A stretch of 64,000 nucleotides of DNA from Bergeyella zoohelcum ATCC 43767. Its GTDB lineage: Bacteria; Bacteroidota; Bacteroidia; Flavobacteriales; Weeksellaceae. Shown here piece by piece: positions 42,459 to 51,100 of the stretch. The position numbers and the translations under genes are program-made. Each line of letters starts with the position of its first letter. Position 1 is the first letter of the stretch. Under the pieces are notes generated by a model. That model ran no database searches, was not told where the DNA came from, and saw only the letters and a list, made by a program, of their open reading frames with translations. The stretch spans positions 256,417 through 320,416 of the forward strand of contig NZ_JH932293.1 of NCBI RefSeq assembly GCF_000301075.1. Direction: 5' to 3'.

Positions 42459-43175
42459 ATGCGAAATCCATGGATATTTACTGCCTTTATGATGCTTTCT
42501 GCATTGTTTTATGGGCAAGAAAAAAAAGTAGAAATAAAAAATAGTGAACAGATTTTCGGTGGGATTTTCCCTAATGAAACTGTAACAGGCTATAAAATTG
42601 TTTCTAAGAAATATGCCAATGAAAAAATCCTAAAATCTAAAGGAGATTTTTTTCATTTTCCACAGTTTAAAGGGATTAAATTCAACCCATCAGATGACCA
42701 TTATTTCTACATCGCCTATCAACGAGGAAACGAGGTAGTTTATATTACAGACCTCGCTGCTCTCTCCGCTTTTATGGGAACAATAAATTCCCCTCAAGAA
42801 GCCGTACTTTTAGCGATGAGCAAAGGTTATTTCCCTGATTTTGAACATCATCATTTTGCGGGAAACTATGAAATGAAAAATGGCGAATATCATTTTGAAC
42901 TCAGTAAAGTAACCTCAGAACAATGCCCTTATGCAAAAAATAATTTCCTGCTATCGGTGAATTCTTCTACCCAAGAAGTCAAAGAACTGAAAGACATCTC
43001 TAGGTACTTTGTTATCTATCATAAAGACTGTACCAATCATCCCCTCACCGCAGAAGTGGAAAAACAAATGGAGGAAGTAAAACGACAGCGAGAACAAAAA
43101 GCCAAAGAACAAAAGGAAATCAATGCCAAAATGGAAAAAAGAATCAGAAAAATCCAAAGAAAGCATAATCGTTAA
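42459..43175 (+). CDS. Exported protein with charged coiled-coil tail, function unknown
   Basis: 238 residues. Signal peptide MRNPWIFTAFMMLSALFYGQ, then a compact domain (about 25-190) with two cysteines (QCPYAKNN and HKDCTNH) that could form a disulfide. The last 45 residues are a strongly charged helix (EVEKQMEEVKRQREQKAKEQ and on) that would form a coiled coil. No family recognised. It is followed within eight bases by the SGNH hydrolase gene and probably shares its transcript, so a periplasmic partnership with that cell-envelope enzyme is conceivable. Confidence 0.7.
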   Translation: MRNPWIFTAFMMLSALFYGQEKKVEIKNSEQIFGGIFPNETVTGYKIVSKKYANEKILKSKGDFFHFPQFKGIKFNPSDDHYFYIAYQRGNEVVYITDLAALSAFMGTINSPQEAVLLAMSKGYFPDFEHHHFAGNYEMKNGEYHFELSKVTSEQCPYAKNNFLLSVNSSTQEVKELKDISRYFVIYHKDCTNHPLTAEVEKQMEEVKRQREQKAKEQKEINAKMEKRIRKIQRKHNR

Positions 43176-43182
43176 TAAAAAA

Positions 43183-44484
43183 ATGAAGAATAATCTTATT
43201 GCATTAGGTGCTTTCTTCTCCATTGTAGGAAATGCACAGACCATAAAAAATACGGAATCATTATCACCTTTCGCAGAAAGTATTAAAAATCAAAATAAAG
43301 TAACGCAAATTCTTTTCATAGGAGATTCGCACACTCAGGCAGGAAATATAACGGACTATCTCAGAGCACAGTTCCAGACGCATTATGGCAATGCAGGAAG
43401 AGGTCTAGTTTTCCCTTACCCTATTGGAAACACCAATGGGGCGAATGATTTTTCTGCCATTTCCAGTACTAAGTGGGATGTTTTCAGATTGGTTCATGAG
43501 CAAGACATCTACCCACAGCTAGGAGCATCAGGATTCGTAATAGGCAACCAATCTCCCGCGATGATAGAGATAGCACTGGACAATGATACATTTAATCATG
43601 TAACCATTTTCAGCGACCCTAAAATGATAGGGAAAGAAATAGCGTTTTTTACTGCTCCGCTTTCTTTGAGTCATTTCGTACGCAAATCTACCCAGCGAGT
43701 GAATTATCAAATCCAAGAGGGAGACACCTACCCTGAACTTGCCTCTATGTTTAATACTACTACCACCCAGCTTAAAGCAATCAATGGAGCATCTGTCATG
43801 AATCCTAAGCCTGGAGCATGGATAAAAGCAGACCAAGTTTCTGTACACTATAATACTGATTTCGAAAACAGTACTCAATCTATTCTAAAAACCAATTTAA
43901 AAGAAGAGATTACTCCCATTCAGCTTCCGCTGCTTACCCGAAAAATGCTTTTAAAAACCTACGCTAATGACAATTATTTTTATGGCTTCCACTTCTCTAA
44001 CGGGCAAAACGGCGTGATTTTTAACTCCGTAGGCGTAAATGGAGCTACCTATGCTGATTTCTTAAAACATCCTATACAATTTCGGCAACTAAAAAGCCTC
44101 CATCCTGATTTATTGGCCATCGCACTGGGAACCAACGAAGGGGTAAGCAAAATCACAGAAGAAGAGTTTAAGAAAAATGCCATGGACCTAATCCGTCTTT
44201 GGAAATCTTCTAATAAAAACCTTCCTATTCTTCTCATTACCCCCACGGATAATACCATGAACGCCACCAAAACGAAGCTAGTAGCTCAATGGATAGTAGA
44301 TATTGCTAAGGAAAATAATATCGCCTACCTCCACCTTTATGAAGAAATGGGTGGTGCGGGTTATTTTAAAAAAGCACTCGCCAGAAAAGTAGCCAATAAA
44401 GACGGTGTGCATCTGTTAAAATCAGGATATGAAGAACAAGCTCAGGTAATTTGGAATGCTTTTCAAAACTATTTAAAAAAATAA
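43183..44484 (+). CDS. SGNH/GDSL-type hydrolase with internal LysM-like segment
   Basis: 433 residues from ATG 43183 (signal peptide MKNNLIALGAFFSIVGNAQ); the longer frame from 43123 overlaps the previous gene. Catalytic blocks are in the SGNH order: GDSHTQ at 47-52 with Ser 49, a Gly/Asn block GTNEG at 316-320, and DGVHL at 407-411 with Asp 407 and His 410. Between the first two blocks, at about 174-217, YQIQEGDTYPELASMFNTTTTQ and a terminal NPKPGAWI segment look like a LysM repeat, which binds peptidoglycan sugars. This suggests a periplasmic O-acetyl esterase or transferase acting on the cell wall. The substrate is inferred, not shown. Confidence 0.8.
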   Translation: MKNNLIALGAFFSIVGNAQTIKNTESLSPFAESIKNQNKVTQILFIGDSHTQAGNITDYLRAQFQTHYGNAGRGLVFPYPIGNTNGANDFSAISSTKWDVFRLVHEQDIYPQLGASGFVIGNQSPAMIEIALDNDTFNHVTIFSDPKMIGKEIAFFTAPLSLSHFVRKSTQRVNYQIQEGDTYPELASMFNTTTTQLKAINGASVMNPKPGAWIKADQVSVHYNTDFENSTQSILKTNLKEEITPIQLPLLTRKMLLKTYANDNYFYGFHFSNGQNGVIFNSVGVNGATYADFLKHPIQFRQLKSLHPDLLAIALGTNEGVSKITEEEFKKNAMDLIRLWKSSNKNLPILLITPTDNTMNATKTKLVAQWIVDIAKENNIAYLHLYEEMGGAGYFKKALARKVANKDGVHLLKSGYEEQAQVIWNAFQNYLKK

Positions 44485-44521
44485 TCCCGAGAAAAAAGTG
44501 TTTTTTACTTGTCAATTTGTG

Positions 44522-44529
44522 TACCTTTG
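44522..44529 (+). promoter_or_regulatory. Probable -7 box of the TPR gene
   Basis: TACCTTTG, an exact TAnnTTTG match 35 bases before the proposed TTG start. The -33 region is T-rich without a clean TTG at the usual spacing. Confidence 0.5.
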
Positions 44530-44563
44530 TCGCAAATTCTTTACCTTTAAATAAAATTTACTT

Positions 44564-45913
44564 TTGGAAGATTTTTTTGAAAATGAACTCATTAAAAAGT
44601 TCGAGGACATGATAGAAAACCATGATGAACTGTATTTCGATTCCGAAGAAATAGAGCAGATCATCGTTTATTACCTGGAACTAGGAGACATTTCCTATGC
44701 TGAAAGAGCCGTACACCACGGCCTGAGCATACACCCTAATTCTATAGACATCAAAATCAAATATTTAGAGGTACTTTTAGAATTAGAAGATTATACCACA
44801 GCAAGAAAACTCATTAACGAACTGCAAGAAAATTCCCAAGAAAGCACTGATTTTTTAGTGTGCTGTGCAAAATATTATTCTAATCTAGGCAATTCTAAAA
44901 AAGCTATTGCCCTCTGCGAAAAAGCATTACAGCTGGGGGAAGAGCTAGATTTTCTCCACAATTTCATCGCTGATGAATGCGTAAACATAGGAGAGCCTTT
45001 CCGTGCACTCAGCCATTACCAAAAAGCACTTCATGAAGACCCCGAAGACGATTATGCCCTAGAAAACTGTATGCGTTGTTTTGCAGAACTGAAAAAGCCT
45101 AAAGATGCACTCCTTTTTCTCAATGACTACTTAGACCGTTTTCCTTATTCTGAAACTGCATGGTATGAAATGGGACAATTTTATTTCAATAGGAAAGAAT
45201 ATAAAAAGGCCATTAACGCATTTGATTATCTTCTGGCAATCAATTCTAATGCGGTAGGCGTTTATACCAATAAAGCTACCTGCTATGAAGCTCTGAAAGA
45301 CTATGAAAAAGCCATAGAAATTTATGAAGAAGTACTGGAAATAGAATTTACCAAAGCATACACCTACCACCGCATAGGACTCTGCTACAGAGCTTTAAAC
45401 AAACCTATCATTGCTCTAAAATATTTTCAAAAATCTCTGATAGAAGACCCACAGTATTATCCTGCCATGATGGAGCAAAGCTTTGTGTACGAAGCACTCC
45501 ACGCTATGGAAGAGGCACTCCATTTTGCCAAAGAAGCTACGATGCTGAATGAGGGCAATCTAGAATACCAAAAAAGATTGGCTTACCTCTACATAGAGCG
45601 AAGCCGTTTTGACGAAGGTGCCATCTGCCTGAAAAAAATAGTAGATGCGGAACCTAACCGATTTTACAACTGGTATGCCTACATAGAAGTGCTGATGCTT
45701 TTAGAGGAATACGAAGAAGCTATCCGTACGCTTTCCATCGGACTAAAAAGACACAAAAGAGCAGAACTGTACTATCAACTGAGCCATTGTCACTTTCAGC
45801 TGAACCAAAACCAATTGGCACAAGAAGCCCTTCAGAAAGCCATAGCATTAGACGAATCACTGATGGGAGAGATGCAAAAAAAATACCCCTCTATACGAGA
45901 GAAAAAAAACTAA
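44564..45913 (+). CDS. TPR-repeat protein, cytoplasmic
   Basis: 449 residues if begun at TTG 44564 (MEDFFENELIKKFEDM). The first ATG in frame would trim about ten residues of the first helix, so the TTG start is preferred. No signal peptide. The protein is almost entirely TPR helices, at least nine repeats, e.g. NSKKAIALCEKALQLG, EPFRALSHYQKALHEDP, EYKKAINAFDYLLAIN and DYEKAIEIYEEVLEI. It should be a protein-interaction scaffold with no catalytic domain. It is well conserved in composition with its neighbours. Function unknown. Confidence 0.82.
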   Translation: MEDFFENELIKKFEDMIENHDELYFDSEEIEQIIVYYLELGDISYAERAVHHGLSIHPNSIDIKIKYLEVLLELEDYTTARKLINELQENSQESTDFLVCCAKYYSNLGNSKKAIALCEKALQLGEELDFLHNFIADECVNIGEPFRALSHYQKALHEDPEDDYALENCMRCFAELKKPKDALLFLNDYLDRFPYSETAWYEMGQFYFNRKEYKKAINAFDYLLAINSNAVGVYTNKATCYEALKDYEKAIEIYEEVLEIEFTKAYTYHRIGLCYRALNKPIIALKYFQKSLIEDPQYYPAMMEQSFVYEALHAMEEALHFAKEATMLNEGNLEYQKRLAYLYIERSRFDEGAICLKKIVDAEPNRFYNWYAYIEVLMLLEEYEEAIRTLSIGLKRHKRAELYYQLSHCHFQLNQNQLAQEALQKAIALDESLMGEMQKKYPSIREKKN

Positions 45914-45946
45914 AATTTTAGTGATTTCCTAAAAATATCATCCCTC

Positions 45947-46486
45947 ATGGAAACTAAGAAATTAAAACTCGAAGAATTAGGAAGAATAGACATAGAAGCG
46001 TTTAAAGAGCGAGAAAAAATTCCAGTTATCGTTGTTTTAGATAATATCAGAAGCATGCATAATGTAGGTGCTTTTTTCCGTACAGCAGATGCTTTTATCA
46101 TGGAAAAAATCATCCTTTGTGGCATCACCCCTACGCCTCCACATAGAGAAATTCATAAAGCGGCATTAGGAGCTACTGAGAGTGTAAACTGGGAATACCA
46201 TAAAACCATCTCTGAAACCCTGAATACACTGAAATCCGAAGGCTATGCTATCACAGGAATAGAACAAACAAATAATAGTATTGCCATGAATCAATTTCCA
46301 ATAGACACAAAGAAGAAATACGCATTGGTATTTGGCAACGAGGTAGATGGACTCTCAGATGAAGCACTGAATAGCTATGATTCCTTTATTGAAATTCCAC
46401 AGCTGGGCACCAAACACTCCCTCAATGTTTCGGTGTGTGGCGGTATAGTCATGTATCATTTTTTTGATGGTTTTATGAAGAAATAG
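45947..46486 (+). CDS. SpoU/TrmH family RNA 2'-O-methyltransferase
   Basis: 179 residues, a short stand-alone SPOUT domain. Motif 1 is VLDNIRSMHNVGAFFRTADA, motif 2 is YALVFGNEVDGLSDEAL and motif 3 is EIPQLGTKHSLNVSVCGGIVMYHF, which together form the trefoil-knot SAM site. It methylates a tRNA or rRNA ribose; the exact site cannot be assigned because the short form is shared by several sub-families. Follows the TPR gene by 33 bases. Confidence 0.9.
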   Translation: METKKLKLEELGRIDIEAFKEREKIPVIVVLDNIRSMHNVGAFFRTADAFIMEKIILCGITPTPPHREIHKAALGATESVNWEYHKTISETLNTLKSEGYAITGIEQTNNSIAMNQFPIDTKKKYALVFGNEVDGLSDEALNSYDSFIEIPQLGTKHSLNVSVCGGIVMYHFFDGFMKK

Positions 46487-46542
46487 TATTTTATACTATG
46501 CTTTTTATCTCTTTTTGAAAAATTCTTTCCTATCTTAGCCCT

Positions 46543-47196
46543 ATGTTTGTACAAGAGTATATTACCAAAGATTATCCTACCTTTTCACTTCAGGACGAAA
46601 TTCGGAATGCCTTTTTTGCTGCTTCAGAATTCGGGTTTACACACATTATCGTGGAAGAAAATGGAGACTTTATAGGTATGATTCCTCGGGAATGTTTAGT
46701 AGAAAATGAATCGGGAAGTATAGAGCAGTTGAAACCTTATTTGGAAAAATTTGCTCTTTTAGAAGAAACGCAGATTTGGGATACCATCAAGCTGTTTCAT
46801 ACTTTTAATACCAATATCATTCCTGTGATTTCAATGCAAGAAAAGTATTTGGGCTATGTGGATTATACCGATATTTTTCATGAGTTTGCTGGCTACCCTC
46901 TTTTTTCAGAGAATGGGGCTATACTTACTATACAGACCCAGTCTTTATATTATTCGTTTTCAGAAATTTCCCAAATCGTGGAAAGCAACCAAGCAAAGAT
47001 ATACGGATGTTTTATCAGCGAAATCAATGATGAAAACATTCATATCACACTGAAAATAAGTAGTGAAAACCTTAGCTCCATCGGAGAAACCTTTGAAAGG
47101 TACGGCTATACCATCATTCAGAAATATTATCATGATGAAAAATCTGAATTAATAAAAGACCGTTTTGCCTTTTTCCAAAAATACCTTGAAATATAA
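46543..47196 (+). CDS. CBS-domain protein
   Basis: 217 residues. Two CBS-like repeats fill about 1-120: YPTFSLQDEIRNAFFAASEF with HIIVEENGDFIGMIP, then TQIWDTIKLFHTFNTNIIPVI with YLGYVDYTDIF. The C-terminal 95 residues look like an ACT-like regulatory fold (ENIHITLKISSENLSSIGET). Such proteins sense adenine nucleotides or small molecules. The gene precedes NAD kinase by four bases, so a role linked to nucleotide-cofactor balance is plausible but unproven. Confidence 0.8.
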   Translation: MFVQEYITKDYPTFSLQDEIRNAFFAASEFGFTHIIVEENGDFIGMIPRECLVENESGSIEQLKPYLEKFALLEETQIWDTIKLFHTFNTNIIPVISMQEKYLGYVDYTDIFHEFAGYPLFSENGAILTIQTQSLYYSFSEISQIVESNQAKIYGCFISEINDENIHITLKISSENLSSIGETFERYGYTIIQKYYHDEKSELIKDRFAFFQKYLEI

Positions 47197-47200
47197 TATT

Positions 47201-48070
47201 ATGAAAGTTGCCATCTATACCCAAAAACAAGACTTAGATACCTTTTTGTACCTCAGCAAATTCATCTCTGAACTTGCCATGAGAAATATAGAATGTGTAC
47301 TGGAGGAGGAAACCTCTACCAAGCTACAATTTTCTAAAAAATTTAATACTTTCAAAAATAAAGAAGAACTTCAAAAAGAAGGTGTAGATTTCTTTTTTTC
47401 CTTTGGTGGGGATGGTACTATTCTCAACGCTTTAATTTTCATTCAAGATTTAGAAATTCCTGTCATTGGCGTGAATACGGGAAGGCTAGGATTTTTGGCC
47501 AGTTTCAGTAAAGAAGAAATTTTTAACAATATAGATCATATACTGCATGGGGATTTAGTAGAAAGCAAACGCTCGGTAATAGAAGTTTGTAGCACGAATA
47601 AAAAAAGTATTGATTTCCCTTATGCCCTGAATGACCTCTGCATTACCAGAAAACAAACCACTGCTATGATTACCATAGACACCTACATTGATAATGATTT
47701 TCTTACGGTATTTTGGGCAGATGGACTTATCATCTCTACTCCTACAGGCTCTACCGCCTATTCTCTCAGCTGTGGAGGTCCTATCATAGCACCTACCAAT
47801 GATAATTTTGTGCTTTCCCCTATCGCTCCGCACAATCTCAATGTAAGACCTATCGTATTAAAAGATGATGTAGAAATTAAACTGAAAGTGGAAAGCAGAG
47901 TGCCTGAATATTCGCTCTCCTTGGATAGCCGGCTGTATGATATGACCATCGGTGATGAACTCATCATCCGTAAAGCTCCTTTTTCCCTCAGGTTACTCTT
48001 CCCAAAGGAAATTAATTTCTATGCTACCCTTAGAGAAAAACTTCTTTGGGGCAAAGACAAAAGAAACTAA
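47201..48070 (+). CDS. nadK: NAD kinase
   Basis: 289 residues from ATG 47201. It phosphorylates NAD to NADP in the cytoplasm. The phosphate-donor loop is GGDGT at 69-73 (FFSFGGDGTILNAL). The second family motif is PTGSTAYSLSCGGPI, followed by a conserved LSPIAPHNLNVRPIV segment. The upstream TTG at 47165 lies inside the CBS gene and is rejected. Only six bases separate its stop from that of mutS on the other strand, with no terminator hairpin between. Confidence 0.95.
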   Translation: MKVAIYTQKQDLDTFLYLSKFISELAMRNIECVLEEETSTKLQFSKKFNTFKNKEELQKEGVDFFFSFGGDGTILNALIFIQDLEIPVIGVNTGRLGFLASFSKEEIFNNIDHILHGDLVESKRSVIEVCSTNKKSIDFPYALNDLCITRKQTTAMITIDTYIDNDFLTVFWADGLIISTPTGSTAYSLSCGGPIIAPTNDNFVLSPIAPHNLNVRPIVLKDDVEIKLKVESRVPEYSLSLDSRLYDMTIGDELIIRKAPFSLRLLFPKEINFYATLREKLLWGKDKRN

Positions 48071-48076
48071 GCCCTT

Positions 48077-50653
48077 TTACCTGCCTATCATATTCTTAAT
48101 GGCATGGAGCTTCATCATCGCCTCTATCGGGGTAAGGGTATTGATGTCTATTTTCTCCAATTCATCCCGAATGGCTTCCAGCACGGGATCATCCAATTGG
48201 AAAAAGGAAAGCTGAATATTTTCCTCGGTAAGTTTTTTTACTTTTTTATTCTCTTTTTGGGTACGGTTGCCCTCTAGTACTTTCAGTATTTCACTTGCTC
48301 TATGGATGACCTGTGAAGGCATCCCTGCTAATTTTGCCACATGGATACCAAAGCTATGTTCACTGCCCCCAGGAACTAGTTTTCTGAGGAAAATAATAGT
48401 ACCTTTATTTTCCTGAATACTCACATGGAAATTCTTAATTCGCTCAAAAGTTACCGCCATTTCATTCAGCTCATGATAATGCGTAGCAAAGAGGGTTTTG
48501 GCTTTGGTAGGATGCTGATGTAAGTACTCCGCTATTGCCCAAGCAATGGAAACACCGTCATAAGTGGAAGTACCTCTACCTATTTCATCTAGAAGGATAA
48601 GACTTCTATCAGAAATATTATTAAGAATATTCGCTGCCTCATTCATCTCTACCATAAATGTAGATTCTCCTGCGGAAATATTATCAGACGCTCCTACACG
48701 GGTAAAAATTTTGTCCAAAACGCCTATTTCTGCATGCTGAGCCGGGACATAACTCCCCATCTGAGCCAAAAGAGCTACAAGTGCTACTTGCCTCAGTAAA
48801 GCGGATTTACCTGCCATATTAGGACCCGTAACCATGATGATTTGCTGCTGCTCTCGGTCTAAAAAAATGTCATTAGGAATGTATTTTTCTCCTAGAGGCA
48901 AGCATTTTTCTATGATAGGATGTCTTGCCGCCTTGAGGTGAAGCTCATAGCTTTCATTAATCATCGGTTTAGTATATCCCTCGGTAATGGCTAATTCTGA
49001 AAGGCTGGTACCGATGTCTATCTGTGCAATGATATGTGAATTGCTCTGAATGATATCAATAAAATTAAGCGTATGCTGAGCTACTGCCCTATAGAGTTCT
49101 TGTTCTAATACCGCTATTCTATCTTCTGCACCTAGAATTTGGTTTTCGTATTTTTTGAGTTCCTCAGTGATGTATCTTTCAGCACTTACCAGCGTTTGTT
49201 TTCTAATCCATTCTTCTGGCACTTTATCCTTATGCGTATTCCTTACCTCGATATAATAGCCAAAAACATTATTAAAATCTATCTTTAATGAAGAAATGCC
49301 TGTTCTCTCTATTTCTCTTTGGCACATTTCTTCTAAAAATCCTTTACCATTCTGCTGCAAAGCCCTTAGTTCATCCAGCTCTTGGGAAACTCCTGCACAG
49401 ATTACATTCCCTTTATGGAGATGTACTGGGAGTTCAGGGTTGAGATGCGTATCCAAATAGTCAATTAATTCGCTTAAATCAGATAACGGCTCTACCCATG
49501 CTGGGATATCATGGTAATCTAAAAGTAAAGTTCTGATATGCTGAATATTCCTAAGGCTTTCCCTGAGGTTTCCAAAGTCTTTCGGATGGAGTTTTTCTGC
49601 CGCTAATTTCCCTACCAATCGGTCTAAATCTGAAATGGCACTAAGAAATTGCTGTACTTGATGCGTAACATCAGAATGATGATAAAAAAACTCTACCAAC
49701 GCCTGTCTTCTTTGGATTTCAGAAGCCACTTTGAGTGGTAATATGATTCTTCGCCTCAGCATTCTCCCCCCCATAGGAGTCTTGGTATGATCAATAATAT
49801 TAATAAGGCTTTTTCCATCAGGATGATTGGGAGAAAGGATTTCTAAATTTCTGAGCGTAAACGCATCCATCATCAAAAAATCATCTTGAGGAATCTTTTT
49901 TACCTGTGTGATATGAGAGAGTAAACTGTGATGTGTGTCTTCCACCAAATAAGCAAAAATAGCTCCCGATGCGGTAATAGCAAGTGGCATCTGCTCTATT
50001 CCAAAACCTTTGAGCGAATTGGTTTTAAAATGCTGCGTAAGTTTTTCATAGCCAAAAGAGAATTGAAACGCCCAGTCTTCTAATTTAAACAAATTTTTAT
50101 GCTGGAGTGCGTATGGTAACTGTGTACTTCTCTGATATAAAATTTCACTAGGCTCAAAGGTAGAGACAATATGAAGCAAATGCTCTGGAGTGCCTTCAGA
50201 AACCATAAACTCTCCAGTAGAAACATCTACCATGGCTATACCGTATTTCCCTTTTTCATGATGTACAGAAAGGAGAAAATTATTTTTCTTAGAATTAAGA
50301 ACTTGGTCATTAAAGGTAACCCCTGGCGTAACCAGCTCTGTAACCCCTCTTTTCACGATGCCCTTCACCGATTTAGGGTCTTCCAATTGGTCACAAATTG
50401 CTACCCGAAGTCCTGCTCTCACTAATTTGGGGAGATAAGAATCAATAGAATGATGAGGAAAACCCGCCAATTCCAAATTATCACTCCCATTATTTCTTTT
50501 GGTAAGGGTAATTCCTAAAATCTGTGCTGTTTTTATGGCGTCTTGACCGAAAGTTTCATAAAAATCTCCTACACGAAAGAGCAATATCGCATCAGGATAT
50601 TTGGCTTTTATCGTATTGTATTGCTTCATCAGTGGAGTTTCTTTCTTTGCCAT
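48077..50653 (-). CDS. mutS: DNA mismatch repair protein
   Basis: 858 residues from ATG 50653 (an ATG at 50659 would add two). The mismatch-reading motif is LLFRVGDFYETFGQDA near residue 25 (the F-x-E wedge). The ATPase has GPNMAGKSALLRQVAL (Walker A), LILLDEIGRGTSTYDG (Walker B) and TLFATHYHEL. A helix-hinge region and a C-terminal dimerisation helix (PIEAMMKLHAIKNMIG) complete it. It recognises mispairs and recruits MutL. The -7 box at 50681-50688 excludes the longer frame to 50683. Confidence 0.97.
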   Translation of the reverse strand: MAKKETPLMKQYNTIKAKYPDAILLFRVGDFYETFGQDAIKTAQILGITLTKRNNGSDNLELAGFPHHSIDSYLPKLVRAGLRVAICDQLEDPKSVKGIVKRGVTELVTPGVTFNDQVLNSKKNNFLLSVHHEKGKYGIAMVDVSTGEFMVSEGTPEHLLHIVSTFEPSEILYQRSTQLPYALQHKNLFKLEDWAFQFSFGYEKLTQHFKTNSLKGFGIEQMPLAITASGAIFAYLVEDTHHSLLSHITQVKKIPQDDFLMMDAFTLRNLEILSPNHPDGKSLINIIDHTKTPMGGRMLRRRIILPLKVASEIQRRQALVEFFYHHSDVTHQVQQFLSAISDLDRLVGKLAAEKLHPKDFGNLRESLRNIQHIRTLLLDYHDIPAWVEPLSDLSELIDYLDTHLNPELPVHLHKGNVICAGVSQELDELRALQQNGKGFLEEMCQREIERTGISSLKIDFNNVFGYYIEVRNTHKDKVPEEWIRKQTLVSAERYITEELKKYENQILGAEDRIAVLEQELYRAVAQHTLNFIDIIQSNSHIIAQIDIGTSLSELAITEGYTKPMINESYELHLKAARHPIIEKCLPLGEKYIPNDIFLDREQQQIIMVTGPNMAGKSALLRQVALVALLAQMGSYVPAQHAEIGVLDKIFTRVGASDNISAGESTFMVEMNEAANILNNISDRSLILLDEIGRGTSTYDGVSIAWAIAEYLHQHPTKAKTLFATHYHELNEMAVTFERIKNFHVSIQENKGTIIFLRKLVPGGSEHSFGIHVAKLAGMPSQVIHRASEILKVLEGNRTQKENKKVKKLTEENIQLSFFQLDDPVLEAIRDELEKIDINTLTPIEAMMKLHAIKNMIGR

Positions 50654-50680
50654 TGCCATAATTTCTAAAAAAATCAACCA

Positions 50681-50688
50681 CAAAAATA
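50681..50688 (-). promoter_or_regulatory. Probable -7 box of mutS
   Basis: TATTTTTG on the minus strand, 28 bases before ATG 50653. The -33 area is T-rich. Confidence 0.45.
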
Positions 50689-50724
50689 CGAATAATGAAT
50701 GGAAAAAAGTGGAAAATACCGTTA

Positions 50725-51096
50725 TTACGAAACCGTAAATGCCTCAAATGCCTCTTCTATATGAAGAATCTCAAAGCTCCCATCTTCCTTCTTCACCATA
50801 GAGATAATATCAAAACGAACTTCCTTTTCTAGCTCTTTCTCTGTTACATAATGATTTGCTGCCTGAAGCAAAAGCCTTTTCTTCTTGATGTTCACCGCTT
50901 CATAAGGCTCCATAAAATGAGCATCGCTTCGTGCTTTCACTTCGGTAATCACCAGCAAATCTCCTATTTCTGAGATAATATCCAGCTCTGCTTTCTGAAA
51001 ACGGTAATTTCTTTCTATGATGACATGCCCTTTCTCTGACAGATATTTCACCGCCACCTCTTCTGCTGCCTTACCAAAATCATTATGACTTGCCAT
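50725..51096 (-). CDS. YraN family protein (UPF0102)
   Basis: 123 residues, the full family length. GKAAEEVAVKYLSEKGH opens the nuclease-like fold, and AELDIISEIGDLLVITEVKAR carries the Asp/Glu-x-Lys pair of the restriction-endonuclease-like superfamily. The family has been suspected of nuclease activity at Holliday or flap structures without firm proof. It follows the LD-carboxypeptidase gene by four bases. Confidence 0.92.
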   Translation of the reverse strand: MASHNDFGKAAEEVAVKYLSEKGHVIIERNYRFQKAELDIISEIGDLLVITEVKARSDAHFMEPYEAVNIKKKRLLLQAANHYVTEKELEKEVRFDIISMVKKEDGSFEILHIEEAFEAFTVS

Positions 51097-51100
51097 AGTT

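Noticed and set aside
43123-43182. SGNH hydrolase start at ATG 43123
   Set aside because: It overlaps the charged tail of the preceding gene in another frame and would place the signal peptide internally.
47165-47200. NAD kinase starting at TTG 47165
   Set aside because: It lies inside the CBS gene, and ATG 47201 begins MKVAIYTQ at the usual family start.
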